Assembly: GCA_963700745.1 (NCBI GenBank)
Contig: CAVOYT010000002.1
Span: 346,751 to 410,750, forward strand
Reading direction: 5' to 3'
Length of the DNA: 64,000 nt
From: UBA10649 sp963700745
GTDB taxonomy: Bacteria > Actinomycetota > Actinomycetes > S36-B12
Part shown: positions 8,807 to 19,377 of the stretch, piece by piece
Position numbering within the stretch: the first letter of the stretch is position 1
Layout of the letters: every line of letters starts with the position of its first letter
The notes under the pieces: model-generated
What the model was told of the DNA's origin: nothing
Seen by the model: only the letters and a program-made list of their open reading frames with translations
Database searches by the model: none
Made by a program: the position numbers and the translations under genes

Positions 8807-10701
8807 GTGACAGAGCTCATGCCCGCCGAGGGGGTGTTCTCCCTCATCTGGCTGCTCATCGCCCTGCCCCTTGCCGGGGCGGCGATCCTGCTGTTCGGCG
8901 GCCGCCGCACCAATGCGTGGGGCCCGTACCTGGGGGTGCTCACGGTCGGTGCGTCCGCTGTTATCGGGGTGCTGATGCTCCTGGGGATGATGCAGAACTC
9001 CCCGGAGCAGCGCACCTTCGACCAGACGCTCTTCTCGTGGGTATTCGTGGGCGACTTCAGTGCCGACGTGGCGTTCCAGCTCGACCAGCTGTCGATCGTC
9101 TTCGTGCTGCTCATCACGATCGTCGGAACGCTCATTCACATCTACTCGCTGGGCTACATGGCCCATGACGAGAACAAGCGCAAGTTCTTCGGCTACCTGA
9201 ACCTCTTCGTGGCGGCGATGCTGCTGCTCGTCCTGGCGAACAACTACCTGCTGCTCTACGTCGGGTGGGAAGGCGTCGGCCTGGCCAGCTACCTGCTCAT
9301 CGGCTTCTGGCAGTACAAGCCGTCGGCGGCCGCGGCGGCGAAGAAGGCATTCGTCATCAACCGAGTCGGCGACGTTGGCCTCAGCCTGGCGATCATGCTG
9401 CTGTTCGTGACCTTCGGGTCCGTCTCGTTCCACGAGGTGTTCGGCGTTGCTGACCAGGCCAGCGAGGGGACCCTGACCGCCATCGGGCTGCTCTGCTGCT
9501 GGCCGCGTGCGGCAAGTCTGCGCAGTTCCCGCTCCAGGCCTGGCTGCTGGACGCCATGGAGGGCCCGACCCCGGTGTCGGCGCTCATCCACGCGGCGACG
9601 ATGGTGACCGCCGGCGTCTACCTGATCGTCCGGAGCAACGTGATCTTCACGGCTGCCGAATGGGCGGCCATCGCAGTGATCGTGGTTGGCCTGATCAGCA
9701 TGTGGATGGGTGCGATCATCGGCTCCGCGAAGGACGACATCAAGAAGGCGCTCGCCGGCTCGACGATGAGCCAGATCGGCTACATGATCACGGCCGCCGG
9801 CCTCGGGCCCATCGGCTACGTCTTCGCCATCTTCCACCTGCTCATGCACGGCATCTTCAAGGCTGGGCTGTTCCTCGGGGCCGGCTCCGTCATGCACGGG
9901 ATGAAGGACAACGTCAACATGCGCCGCTACGGAGGGCTGCGGGCGCTCATGCTGATCACGTCGTCGACGTTCATCGTCTGCTACCTGGCGATCATCGGCA
10001 TCCCGCCGTTCGACGGTTTCTACTCCAAGGACGACATCATTCACGCGTCCTTCGAGCGCAGTCCGATCATCGGCATCCTCGCCATGCTGGCGGCAGGGCT
10101 CACCGGCTTCTACATGACCCGCATGGTCGCCATGACCTTCTTCGGCAAGGCCCGCTGGGAGGACGACGCGCATCCGCACGAGTCGCCCAAGGTCATGACG
10201 ATCCCGTTGATCATCCTGGCCATCGGCGCCGCCTTCGGCGGCGTGGCCCTCGTCTACTGGGGCGACATCGAGACCTGGCTCGAACCGGTCGTGGGCATCG
10301 AGACCAACCCGCTTCCGCTGCCCTCGTGGGTCTACGAGGTCACGACCCTGGCGCTGGTGCTCGTCGGCGTCGTCATCGCCTGGCTGATGTACGCCAGGCG
10401 AGAGGTCCCGATCACCGCACCGCGAGGCTCGTGGCTCACTCGAGCGGCGCGCAACGAGCTGTACGGGAACGCGGTCAACGATGTCCTGGTCGTGCAGCCG
10501 ACCTACTACTCATCGCGCTGGCTGGTCTGGTTCGACAACAAGGCGGTTGATGGTTTCGTCAACGGCAGCGCGGCCTTCGTCGGCGGCCTCTCCGGTCGGC
10601 TGCGCCGCTACCAGACCGGTTTCGCCCGCTCGTACGCGTTGTCGATGGTGGGTGGCACCGTCTTGGTCGTCCTCGCCCTGGTCCTGGTGAGGGTGTCGTG
10701 A
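8807..10701 (+). CDS. nuoL: NADH-quinone oxidoreductase subunit L, one frameshift near 9492
   Basis: Antiporter-like proton-pumping subunit at the distal end of the membrane arm. The N-terminal part, including the NNYLLLYVGWEGVGLASYLLIGFW motif region, reads from GTG at 8807. Near 9490-9495 (CTGCTCTGCTGCTGG) the frame changes. The continuation, ACGKSAQFPLQAWLLDAMEG then PTPVSALIHAATMV, is the next conserved block. Restoring one missing base gives about 631 residues, the normal length, with the long lateral helix at the C-terminus. The lesion sits in a CTG repeat, a likely indel-error site. A real nuoL null is unlikely because the rest of the gene is well preserved. Confidence 0.93.
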
Positions 10702-12251
10702 CTACCTTTCCGTGGTTGACCACCCTCATGGTGGTGCCGCTCGTCGGCAGCATCGTGGTCGCCCTTCTCCCGTCCGGACGGACCCTGCTGGCCAAGCAGG
10801 TCGCCCTGGTGGTCTCGCTCGCGACGCTGGTGCTGACGGTGCTGATGGCACTGCAGTTCCAGGGCGACTCGCCCGAGCCCTTCCAGTTCGTGGAGTCGCA
10901 TCCCTGGATCCCGGCCTTCGGCATCTCCTACTCGGTGGGCGTCGACGGCATCGGGCTCGTCCTGGTGGCGCTGGCCGCGACCCTGGTCCCCGTCGTCATC
11001 CTGGCCGGATGGAAGGACGTCGACGACAACCGAGGTTCGGTGAAGGGCTACTTCGCGCTGATCCTGGTTCTCGAGACGCTGATGATCGGCGTCTTCGCGG
11101 CGACCGACGTGTTCTTGTTCTACGTGTTCTTCGAGGTCATGCTGATCCCGGTCTACTTCATGATCGGGCGCTTCGGTGGCGTCCAGCGGTCGTACGCGGC
11201 GGTGAAGTTCCTGCTGTACAGCCTCGTCGGCGGCCTGTTCATGCTGGCGTCGCTGATCGGCCTGTACGTGGTCTCGGCGCAGATGACCGGGACGGGCACC
11301 TTCGACTTCATCACCCTCGCGGGCCTCGACATCGACCCCGACGTGCAGAAGATGCTCTTCCTCGGCTTCTTCTTCGCCTTCGCGGTGAAGGCCCCTCTGT
11401 GGCCGTTCCACACCTGGCTGCCGGACGCGGCCGCGGAGTCGAAGCCCGGCACATCGGTCCTGCTGCTGGGCGTGCTCGACAAGGTCGGCACCTTCGGCAT
11501 GATCCGGTACTGCCTGCCGATCTTCCCGGCCGCGTCGGACTTCTACGCTCCGGTCGTCATCGGGATGGCGCTGATCGGCATCTTCTACGGCGCGTTCGTC
11601 GCGCTGAGCCAGAACGACATGAAGCGGCTGTTCGCCTACTCCTCGATGTCGCACTTCGGCTTCATCACGCTGGGCATCTTCGTCTTCACGACGCAGGGCC
11701 AGAGCGGATCGGTCGTCTACATGGTCGCCCACGGCCTCTCCACGGCCGCCCTGTTCCTGACGGCCGGATTCCTCATGGACCGCAACCACGGCTCCAGCCA
11801 GATCTCCGACTACTCGGGCGTCAACAAGCCGGCACCTGTGCTGGCCGGCTTCTTCATGATCGCTGCGCTCTCGTCGTTGGCCCTGCCGGGGCTCGTCTCG
11901 TTCATCGGCGAGTTCCTCGTGCTGCTGGGAACGTTCGAGCGCTACCTGTGGGTCGGCGCCCTCGCCACTGTCGGCATCGTCATCACGGCGGCCTACGTCC
12001 TTCGCCTCTACCAGCGCTCGATGACCGGTCCGGTGAAGCCGGGGCTGGAGACCATGTCGGATCTGCGGGGCCGGGAGATCACGGCCCTCGTGCCGATCGC
12101 CGCGCTGTCCATCGTGCTCGGCATCTTCCCGGCGCCACTGCTCAACGTCATCAACCCGGCGGTGGACCGGGTGATGACGAGCATCGGAGCGACCGATCCG
12201 GTGCCCACGATCAGTTCAGCCGTCCTGCCTGCGGAAGGGGCTGACCAGTGA
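10698..12251 (+). CDS. nuoM: NADH-quinone oxidoreductase subunit M
   Basis: Antiporter-like proton-pumping membrane subunit (ND4 homologue). The protein has 517 residues and reads cleanly from GTG at 10698, which overlaps the nuoL stop. Conserved features are the helix-5 glutamate region FYVFFEVMLIPVYFMIGRFG, the lysine helix FAVKAPLWPFHTWLPDA and the C-terminal ALPGLVSFIGEFLVL. It has 13-14 hydrophobic helices. It ends with ATGA-type overlap onto the GTG of nuoN, so the coupled arrangement of the operon continues. Confidence 0.97.
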   Translation: MTTFPWLTTLMVVPLVGSIVVALLPSGRTLLAKQVALVVSLATLVLTVLMALQFQGDSPEPFQFVESHPWIPAFGISYSVGVDGIGLVLVALAATLVPVVILAGWKDVDDNRGSVKGYFALILVLETLMIGVFAATDVFLFYVFFEVMLIPVYFMIGRFGGVQRSYAAVKFLLYSLVGGLFMLASLIGLYVVSAQMTGTGTFDFITLAGLDIDPDVQKMLFLGFFFAFAVKAPLWPFHTWLPDAAAESKPGTSVLLLGVLDKVGTFGMIRYCLPIFPAASDFYAPVVIGMALIGIFYGAFVALSQNDMKRLFAYSSMSHFGFITLGIFVFTTQGQSGSVVYMVAHGLSTAALFLTAGFLMDRNHGSSQISDYSGVNKPAPVLAGFFMIAALSSLALPGLVSFIGEFLVLLGTFERYLWVGALATVGIVITAAYVLRLYQRSMTGPVKPGLETMSDLRGREITALVPIAALSIVLGIFPAPLLNVINPAVDRVMTSIGATDPVPTISSAVLPAEGADQ

Positions 12252-13826
12252 GCGCCCTGGTACACGCACTGTCGGTGGTCTCCGAGACGGAGACGACCTT
12301 CACGGCGCCCGGCATCAACTACTACGCGATCGCGCCGATCCTCATCATCTTCGGCGCGGCCGTGGTGTCGGTTCTCGTCGAGGCGTTCGTGCCGCGAGGC
12401 GGCCGTCGCCCGACACAGCTCGTCCTGGTGATCGGCGTCGGTGCTCGCGGCCCTGGTCGTGGTCGTCGACCTCCGTGGCACCCGGCTGGTCACGGGCGAG
12501 GGCGCCATCGCGATCGACGGCCCGGCCCTCGTGCTCCAGGGCACCCTGCTCGTGATCGCCCTGCTGTCGGCACTGCTGATGGCGGAGCGGTCGATCGACC
12601 CGCTGGGCGATGCGTTCGCGCCGCGCGCGTCGGCGCTGCCGGGCTCCGAGGACGAGCAGGAGTTCACCAAGCGCGGCTACCTGCAGACCGAGATCTGGCC
12701 GTTCTTCCTCTTCGCGCTCACGGGCATGCTCGTGTTCCCGGCGGCGAACGACCTGCTCCTCATGTTCGTCGCCCTCGAGGTCATGTCCCTGCCGCTCTAC
12801 CTGCTGGCCGGCATGGCCAGGCGTCGTCGCCTGCTGTCGCAGGAGGCCGCGCTCAAGTACTTCCTGCTGGGCGCCTTCTCGTCCGCGTTCTTCCTCTACG
12901 GCATGGCGATGCTCTACGGCTACAGCGGCTCGGTGTCGCTCGTGGCCATCGCGGACACCCTGTCGGCCAAGCCGAGCGAGGGTTCCCTCGTGGCCATCGG
13001 AATGGCCCTGCTCCTGGTCGGCCTGCTGTTCAAGGTGGCGGCCGTCCCGTTCCACCAGTGGACGCCGGATGTCTACCAGGGCGCGCCCACCCCGGTCACG
13101 GGCTTCATGGCGGCCACCGTCAAGATCGCGGCCTTCGGTGCCCTTCTGCGCGTCCTCTACGTGAGCCTCGGCGGAATGCGCTGGGACTGGGAGCCGATGC
13201 TGTGGATCATCGCGGCACTGACGATGCTGGTCGGCTCGATCGTCGCGATCACCCAGACCGACATCAAGCGCATGCTCGCCTACTCGTCGATCGCCCAGGC
13301 GGGCTTCATCCTGGTCGGCGTGGTCGCGGTGTCGCGCGAGGGCCTCGCGAGCTCGATCTTCTACCTGATCGCCTACGCATTCACGACGATCGGCGCCTTC
13401 GCGGTCATCTCGATGGTGCGGGACTCCTCAGGTGAGGCCACGCATCTGTCCAAGTGGGCGGGGCTCGGGAAGAAGTCGCCCCTCGTGGCAGCCGTGTTCT
13501 CGCTGTTCATGCTGGCCCTCGCGGGCATCCCGCTCACGAGTGGGTTCATCGGGAAGTTCGGCGTCTTCACGGCGGCGATCGACAGTGGCGCCACCTGGCT
13601 GGTCATCATCGGCGTGATCGCCAGCGTCATCGCGGCCTTCTTCTATGTCCGCGTCATCGTCCTCATGTACTTCTCCGATCCCACGCCGGAGACCGCATCC
13701 GTGGTCGTGCCGTCGGCGTTCACCACGATTGCCCTGGCCGCAGGAGCGACGGTGACGATCGTTCTCGGCATCGTCCCGCAGCCGGTGCTCGAACTGGTGA
13801 ACCAAGCGGACGTCTTCATCAGGTAG
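12248..13826 (+). CDS. nuoN: NADH-quinone oxidoreductase subunit N, one frameshift near 12440
   Basis: Third antiporter-like pumping subunit of complex I (ND2 homologue) and the last nuo gene. The first 60 residues read from GTG at 12248. After the codons for IGV at 12431-12439 there is one extra G (GTCGGTGCTC). Removing it joins to LAALVVVVDLRGTRLVTGEG and the remainder of the protein. The repaired product has about 525 residues. Family blocks include LLMFVALEVMSLPLYLLAG, LLFKVAAVPFHQWTPDVYQG and KRMLAYSSIAQAGF. The break falls in a GC-rich doublet and is most simply a sequencing insertion. Confidence 0.93.
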
Positions 13827-13838
13827 TACGTTGCCAAG

Positions 13839-14834
13839 ATGACCGACGCGCTGCTGGGGCTCCCGCTTCCGGACGCGGGGCTGGAGACCAGCCTCTCGTC
13901 CAGTCTGGCGCGGGTCGAGGACGGCCTGCGCGACGCGGTGGCAAGCGACGACCCCTTTGTGGCGGACGCATCTCGCTACCTGGTCGATGCCGGCGGAAAG
14001 CGCTTTCGACCACTCCTGGTGCTGCTGGCGTCGCAGTTCGGGGACCCGTACGCCTGGGGCGTCGTGCCGGCCGGCGTCGTGGTGGAGCTCACCCATCTGG
14101 CGACGCTGTACCACGACGACGTCATGGATGAGGCCCAGTTGCGTCGTGGTGCCCCCTCGGCGAACTCGCGCTGGGACAACACGATCGCGATCCTCACCGG
14201 AGACTTCCTGTTCGCTCGGTCCTCCCGCATCCTCGCCGACCTCGGACCCGAAGCGGTCCGGATCCAGGCGCACACCTTCGAGCGCCTGTGCACGGGTCAG
14301 ATCCGCGAGACCATCGGGCCGCGTGCGGAGCAGGACCCGGTGGAGCACCACCTCCAGGTCATCGCCGACAAGACCGGGTCCCTGATCGCGGCGTCCGGGC
14401 GGTACGGCGCCTTGATGGCGGGCGCGTCGTCGGAGCACGTCGAGGTGATGACCGAGTTCGGGGAGCGGATCGGCGTGGCGTTCCAGCTGGCCGACGATCT
14501 GGTCGACATCACGTCCGAGTCGATGCAGTCGGGCAAGACGCCCGGTACCGATCTCCGCGAGGGGATCCCCACCCTGGCTGGCCTCATCGCCTTGATGAGC
14601 CCGGACCCGAAGGACGCGCGGCTCAAGGACCTCCTGAGCCGTCCCCTCCCCGACGACGATGAGCACGCCGAGGCGCTGATGCTCCTGCGCGCCCACCCGG
14701 CCATCGACGAAGCGAGAAAGCAGGCCCACACGTGGTCGGACTCGGCCCGGGAGCTCCTGCTGCAGCTTCCCCCGGGACCTCCGCGGGATGTGCTGGCCCT
14801 ACTGTGCGACTACGTGGTCTCTCGTACCGGTTGA
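13839..14834 (+). CDS. Trans-isoprenyl (polyprenyl) diphosphate synthase
   Basis: Class I all-trans prenyltransferase that extends farnesyl- or geranylgeranyl-type allylic diphosphate with isopentenyl diphosphate. The protein has 331 residues. The first aspartate-rich motif is in LYHDDVMDEAQLRRG and the second in QLADDLVDITS, with the substrate-lysine motif GGKRFRP upstream. Two medium-to-large hydrophobic residues (TLY) precede the first motif. The gene follows nuoN by 12 bases on the same strand. In actinobacteria a synthase in this position is thought to supply the menaquinone side chain, which fits a complex I neighbour. Chain length cannot be read with certainty from the sequence. Confidence 0.9.
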   Translation: MTDALLGLPLPDAGLETSLSSSLARVEDGLRDAVASDDPFVADASRYLVDAGGKRFRPLLVLLASQFGDPYAWGVVPAGVVVELTHLATLYHDDVMDEAQLRRGAPSANSRWDNTIAILTGDFLFARSSRILADLGPEAVRIQAHTFERLCTGQIRETIGPRAEQDPVEHHLQVIADKTGSLIAASGRYGALMAGASSEHVEVMTEFGERIGVAFQLADDLVDITSESMQSGKTPGTDLREGIPTLAGLIALMSPDPKDARLKDLLSRPLPDDDEHAEALMLLRAHPAIDEARKQAHTWSDSARELLLQLPPGPPRDVLALLCDYVVSRTG

Positions 14835-17301
14835 GCTGATCAGGGCGGGGATCTCGTCGGCCGGAACCGGCCGGCCCAGCAGGAACCCCTGAGCCACGTC
14901 GCAGCCGTGGGCGCGTAGGAAGTCCAGCTGCTCTCGGGTCTCGACGCCCTCGGCGACGGTCGCGCAGCGCAGGGCGCGCGCCAACTCGATGATCGCGAGC
15001 ACGATCGCCTCGTCGTCGGCGCCACGTCCCAGGTCCTCGACGAACGAGCGGTCGATCTTGAGGGCGTTGACCTTGAATCGGCGCAGATAGGCCATCGAGG
15101 AGTAGCCGGTGCCGAAGTCGTCGATGGCGGTCCTGATCCCCATGTCGTGCAGGTGCTCCAAGACCACCGCAGCGTTCTCGGGGTTCGCCATGGCGACCGT
15201 CTCCGTGATCTCGAGCTCCAGCCTCCCGGGCTCCAGGCCGCTGCGCAGGAGGGCCCTTCGGACCCGCTCCAGGAGGTCGGTCTGGAGGAACTGGACGGCG
15301 GACACGTTGACCGCCACGCTGATGCGCGACCCCCCTGCCTCGTCCCAGTGGACTGTGTCCGCCAGGGCCCGGTTGAGCACCCACTCGCCGATCTGCAGGA
15401 TCAGCCCGCTGTCCTCGGCGAGCTCGATGAAGTCGGCCGGATGGAGCAGACCGAGCTCGGGGTGCTGCCAGCGAACCAGCGCCTCTACTCCGACGACGGC
15501 GTCGTTCGTGAGGGACCACTGCGGCTGGTAGTGAACGACCAGTTCGTCGTTCTCGATCGCGCGCCGGAGGGCGGCCAGGAGGGCGAACTGCTCGGTGGAT
15601 CGAAGCAGCATGTCGCCGCTGAAGAACCGGTAGGTGTGCCGCCCCTCCTGCTTGGCCCGGTACATCGCCGCATCGGCATGGGCAGCGAGCTCGTCGAAGG
15701 TCGTTCCATCGGTGGGGAACATGGCGATGCCGGCCGACGCCGTGAGCGCGAGGTCGTACTCCTCGATGCGGAAGGGCGCGTCGATCACGCCCAGCACGCG
15801 CTTCACCAGGGTCGCGGCCTCCTCCAGGGTCGAGTGAGGGGCCAGAAGAGCGAACTCGTCGCCGCCCAGCCTGGCCACGATGAGGCTCGAACCCGCCACC
15901 GACGCCAGCCGTTGGGCCGTCTCGTTGATGATGAGGTTCCCGACCCGATGCCCGACGGTGTCGTTGATCACCTTGAAGTCATCGAGGTCGAGGATGACCA
16001 GCGCCTGGGTGCGATCCTCCGCGTTGGCGAAGGACGCCGTGGCCCGCTCGTTCATCAGGGTCCGGTTGGGCAGTCCGGTCAGCTGGTCGAACAGCGCCAG
16101 GTGCCGGATGCGCGCGTCGGCAGCCTTCTGCGCGGTCATGTCGCGGCTGATCTCGATGACGCCGAGCCGATTCCCGTCTTCGTCGAAGTAGGGGGTCTGG
16201 AGCGTGTCGAGATAGCGCACGGTGCCGTCGTCGTCGAGACGGGTCTCCTCGAACCGATTGGCCGTGTCGGACATTCGCGGGAGGGCGGAGCGGCCGTGAC
16301 CGGTCGCCCAGTACACGTCGACGGGGCTGCGGCCCACGACGTCCTTCGGTTCCATGCCGATCGCTTCGCCGAATGCCCGGTTGGCCCCGAGCAGTCGTCC
16401 CTGCGGGTCGGTGTACGAGATCAGGTCGGGCACGGAGTCGATCAGCGAGCGCAGGAGTGAGCTCTCCTTGGCCAGCTGCCGATTCGGGGCTTGTACTCCG
16501 GCGACGAAGATCGCGCGGTACACCATGACGTACGCGGCCACCTTGAACAGGTGTCCAAGCAGGTTGAAGACGTCGGTGACGTCGACGTAGAGGGTGAAGA
16601 AGAGCTCGGCGAGGGTCAGGGTCCAGGCCGAGGCGGCGAGCCAGGCGAGCTCGTGGCTGCGTTCACGTGCTGCCCGGCGGGCGAGGAGAACAGCGGCGAG
16701 GGCATACATCGCCGAAAGGACGTACTCCGAGAAGCGCTTCGTGGCGGTTAGGCCTTCCCCGGGGATGAAGAAGTCCGGGAGCCACTCGATCCGGTAGAGC
16801 CCGACCCACCACACGACGCCGCAGGCGGCGGCGATGACGACCAGCCCCGGGATCCACATCCGCGGTGACCAGTGCCGGCTGGGCACCAGGGCCAGCACCA
16901 GGAAGCCGATCGCGGCGATGGCCCGGCCCGCTCAGCCAGAAGGTGATCGCCTTCTGCGCCGACGCCTCGGTCACGAAGTCGGGCATGCCGGGGAAGGACA
17001 GGGTGTGCACGAGGTCGATCAGCAGCACACCGAAGGAGAAGAACCCGATGACGATGATCTGGCTGTTGATCTCCTGGCGCCGCAGGTTCCATGCCAGGGC
17101 CACGATCATGAGGGAGATGGCCATCGAGGTGAACTCGAGAACCAGGTGGAGCACGGCGTAGTGGACCGGGTCGGAGAAGAAGACGAACGCTGGCAGAGCC
17201 AAGGCAATGGCGAAGAGGACCGTCAGAACCCCGGCCCAGCCGACCTGGCGCCGGAAAAGGCGCAGAGAACTACTGCGGATCGGTCCCGGGCCGTCGTTCA
17301 T
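14799..17301 (-). CDS. MASE3-PAS-GGDEF-EAL cyclic-di-GMP turnover protein, one frameshift near 16926
   Basis: Membrane-anchored regulator that can make and degrade cyclic di-GMP. The start ATG at 17301 follows GGGGAG with a 6-base gap. The N-terminal ~270 residues form a MASE3-type sensor with 6-8 helices, containing VLHLVLEFTSMAISLMIVA and LLIDLVHTLSFPGMPDF. A PAS domain follows, then GGDEF (ARLGGDEFALL, intact) and EAL (GVEALVRWQHPELG). The EAL metal and catalytic motifs ELEITET, IDDFGTGYSS, LKIDRSFV and VAEGVET are all intact. No RxxD inhibitory site is seen five residues before GGDEF. One extra base around 16924-16929 splits the sensor; removing it restores FWLSGRAIAAIG. The repaired product has about 833 residues. 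Its 3' end overlaps the end of the convergent prenyl synthase gene by 36 bases. Confidence 0.9.
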
Positions 17302-17381
17302 CGCGACTCCCCAGATTCGCGGATGAGACATCTCACTATCGCACTATCCGACGTCCCATGCGTCTCGAAGGACGGCGAGCG

Positions 17382-18311
17382 TCAGTCCGGCTCCATCACC
17401 TCGAGGGCATCAGCGCGGTTGCGTCCGCGGTGCGCGTGCCGCAGACCGTCGACGGTCATCACGACGAGGGAGATCCAGACCAGCAGGAAGCCGAGCCAGC
17501 GGCTGGCGGACATGGCCTCGCCGAAGACGAACACGCCGAGCAGGAACTGGATCACCGGCGTGAAGTACTGCATGAGGCCGAGCGTGGACAGCGGGATGCG
17601 CGTCGCGGCCCCGCCGAACGCGAGGAGCGGGATCGCCGTCACCGGTCCCAGCAGCACCAGCAGGATGACCGTCGAGGTGCCGTCGGTCGTCATGGCGGCG
17701 TCCCCGGAGGCGGCCATGAATGCCATGACCCCCAGGGCGAGCGGCGCCAGCGCGGCGGTCTCGATCGTCAGGCTTTCCACGGCGCCGACCCCGACCTGCT
17801 TCTTCAGCAGGCCATAGATGCCGAAGGAGAAGCCCAGGATCAGGCTGATCCACGGCAGTCGGCCGTAGCTCACGGTCAGGACCGCGACCGCGACCACCGC
17901 GATCGCCACCGCCGTCCACTGCCCGGGTCGCAGTCGTTCGCGCAGGAGCAGCACACCGAGCGCCACCGAGATGAGGGGGTTGATGAAGTAGCCCAGCGAT
18001 GCCTCGATCACCTGGTCGGACACGACCGCCCAGACGTAGACCCCCCAGTTGACGGCGAGGAAGGCGGCGGCGAGTGCCAGCATCCCCACGTTGCGCGCCG
18101 AGTGCGCGGCCCGCCAGGTCCGGGCCCACTGCCGCGTCACGCCGGTGAGTACGGCCAGGAACACCAGTGACCACACGACGCGGTTGGCGACGATCTCCAC
18201 CGGGGACACGTCGTCGAGCAGGTGGAAGTAGAGCGGGAAGAGCCCCCAGAGCGTGTAGGCGATGAAGCCGAGGAGGATGCCGATCCCGGCCTGGGAGGTG
18301 GGGACGCGCAG
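17382..18311 (-). CDS. rarD: RarD-type EamA/DMT family permease
   Basis: Inner-membrane drug/metabolite transporter of the RarD subgroup, ten predicted helices in two EamA repeats; the substrate is unknown. Recognisable segments are EASLGYFINPLISVALG, GLLKKQVGVGAVESLTIET and PLSTLGLMQYFTPVIQFLLG. The first ATG/GTG-type start is GTG at 18209, but the in-frame sequence upstream encodes ILLGFIAYTLWGLFPLYFHL, the expected first helix. The real start must therefore be further upstream, and CTG at 18311 just after the korB stop is the best-placed candidate. No ATG or GTG is available, so either an unusual start or a small sequence error is present. It lies just downstream of korB on the same strand. 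Confidence 0.85.
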   Translation of the reverse strand: MRVPTSQAGIGILLGFIAYTLWGLFPLYFHLLDDVSPVEIVANRVVWSLVFLAVLTGVTRQWARTWRAAHSARNVGMLALAAAFLAVNWGVYVWAVVSDQVIEASLGYFINPLISVALGVLLLRERLRPGQWTAVAIAVVAVAVLTVSYGRLPWISLILGFSFGIYGLLKKQVGVGAVESLTIETAALAPLALGVMAFMAASGDAAMTTDGTSTVILLVLLGPVTAIPLLAFGGAATRIPLSTLGLMQYFTPVIQFLLGVFVFGEAMSASRWLGFLLVWISLVVMTVDGLRHAHRGRNRADALEVMEPD

Positions 18312-18316
18312 ACGAG

Positions 18317-19369
18317 TCAGAGGACGTTCCAGGTGTCGCTGCCGTTCAGCAGCGACTGGAGGTCGCCAGGCCCCTTGTTCTCGATGACGTCGGCGATCTG
18401 CTCGCGAACCAGGCGGTCGTAGGAGGGCCGGCTGATGTCGCGGAAGACGCCGATCGGCGTGTTCTCCAGCGTCCGCGGGTTCGACAGGCGGGAGAGAGCG
18501 AAGGCGAGGCCAGGGTCTCGGGCGTGCGCATCGTGGTGGATGATCTCGCTCTCGCCGAAGTCGGCGACCTGAACGACGCGAATGTGCCCCTCCGAGGTCC
18601 GAATGACGCCCTTCTCGTTGTCCTTGCCGAAACGGATCGGCTCGCCGTGGACCAGGCGCATCGTCACGTCGTCGCGGACGTCATTGTCCTTCAGCGGCTC
18701 CCACGCACCGTCGTTGAAGATGTTGCAGTTCTGGTAGATCTCGACGAGCGCCGAACCCTCGTGCGCCGCCGCCTGTCGAAGCACCTCGGTCATGTGCTTG
18801 CGGTCCGAGTCGATCGTCCGGGCCACGAAGGTCGCCTCGGCACCGAGGGCGAGGGACACCGGGTTGAACGCGTAGTCGAGCGAGCCCTCGGGCGTGGACT
18901 TGGTGATCTTGCCCTGCTCGGACGTGGGCGAGTACTGGCCCTTGGTGAGTCCGTAGATCCGGTTGTTGAACATCAGGATCTTCAGGTTGATATTGCGACG
19001 CAGGGCGTGGATCAGGTGGTTTCCACCGATCGACAGCGAGTCCCCGTCGCCGGTGATCACCCAGATGGACAGGTCCGGCCGGCTGATCGCCAGGCCGCTC
19101 GCGATGGCCGGGGCGCGACCATGGATGGAGTGCATGCCGAAGGTGTTCATGTAGTACGGGAATCGGGACGAGCAGCCGATCCCGGAGATGAACACGATGT
19201 TCTCGCGTGCGAGACCCAGCTCGGGCAGGAAGGACTGGACGTTGGACAGGATCGAGTAGTCGCCGCAGCCGGGGCACCAGCGCACTTCCTGGTCGGACTT
19301 GAAGTCCTTGGCCTTGAGCTCGACGTCGCTCTTCGGCACCAGGTTCAGGGAGGGGTAGGTGTTGGTCAT
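18317..19369 (-). CDS. korB: 2-oxoglutarate:ferredoxin oxidoreductase beta subunit
   Basis: Beta subunit of the CoA-acylating 2-oxoacid:ferredoxin oxidoreductase. It binds thiamine diphosphate and a [4Fe-4S] cluster and oxidises 2-oxoglutarate to succinyl-CoA with reduction of ferredoxin. From ATG at 19369 it has 350 residues, typical for actinobacterial KorB; a GTG at 19381 overlapping the korA stop would add four. WCPGCGDYSIL carries two cluster cysteines. The diphosphate motif GDGDSLSIGGNHLIHALRR runs to MFNNRIYGLTKGQYSPTS. It is read with korA in the order korA-korB, so the two form one operon. Confidence 0.93.
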   Translation of the reverse strand: MTNTYPSLNLVPKSDVELKAKDFKSDQEVRWCPGCGDYSILSNVQSFLPELGLARENIVFISGIGCSSRFPYYMNTFGMHSIHGRAPAIASGLAISRPDLSIWVITGDGDSLSIGGNHLIHALRRNINLKILMFNNRIYGLTKGQYSPTSEQGKITKSTPEGSLDYAFNPVSLALGAEATFVARTIDSDRKHMTEVLRQAAAHEGSALVEIYQNCNIFNDGAWEPLKDNDVRDDVTMRLVHGEPIRFGKDNEKGVIRTSEGHIRVVQVADFGESEIIHHDAHARDPGLAFALSRLSNPRTLENTPIGVFRDISRPSYDRLVREQIADVIENKGPGDLQSLLNGSDTWNVL

Positions 19370-19377
19370 CTCGCTGC

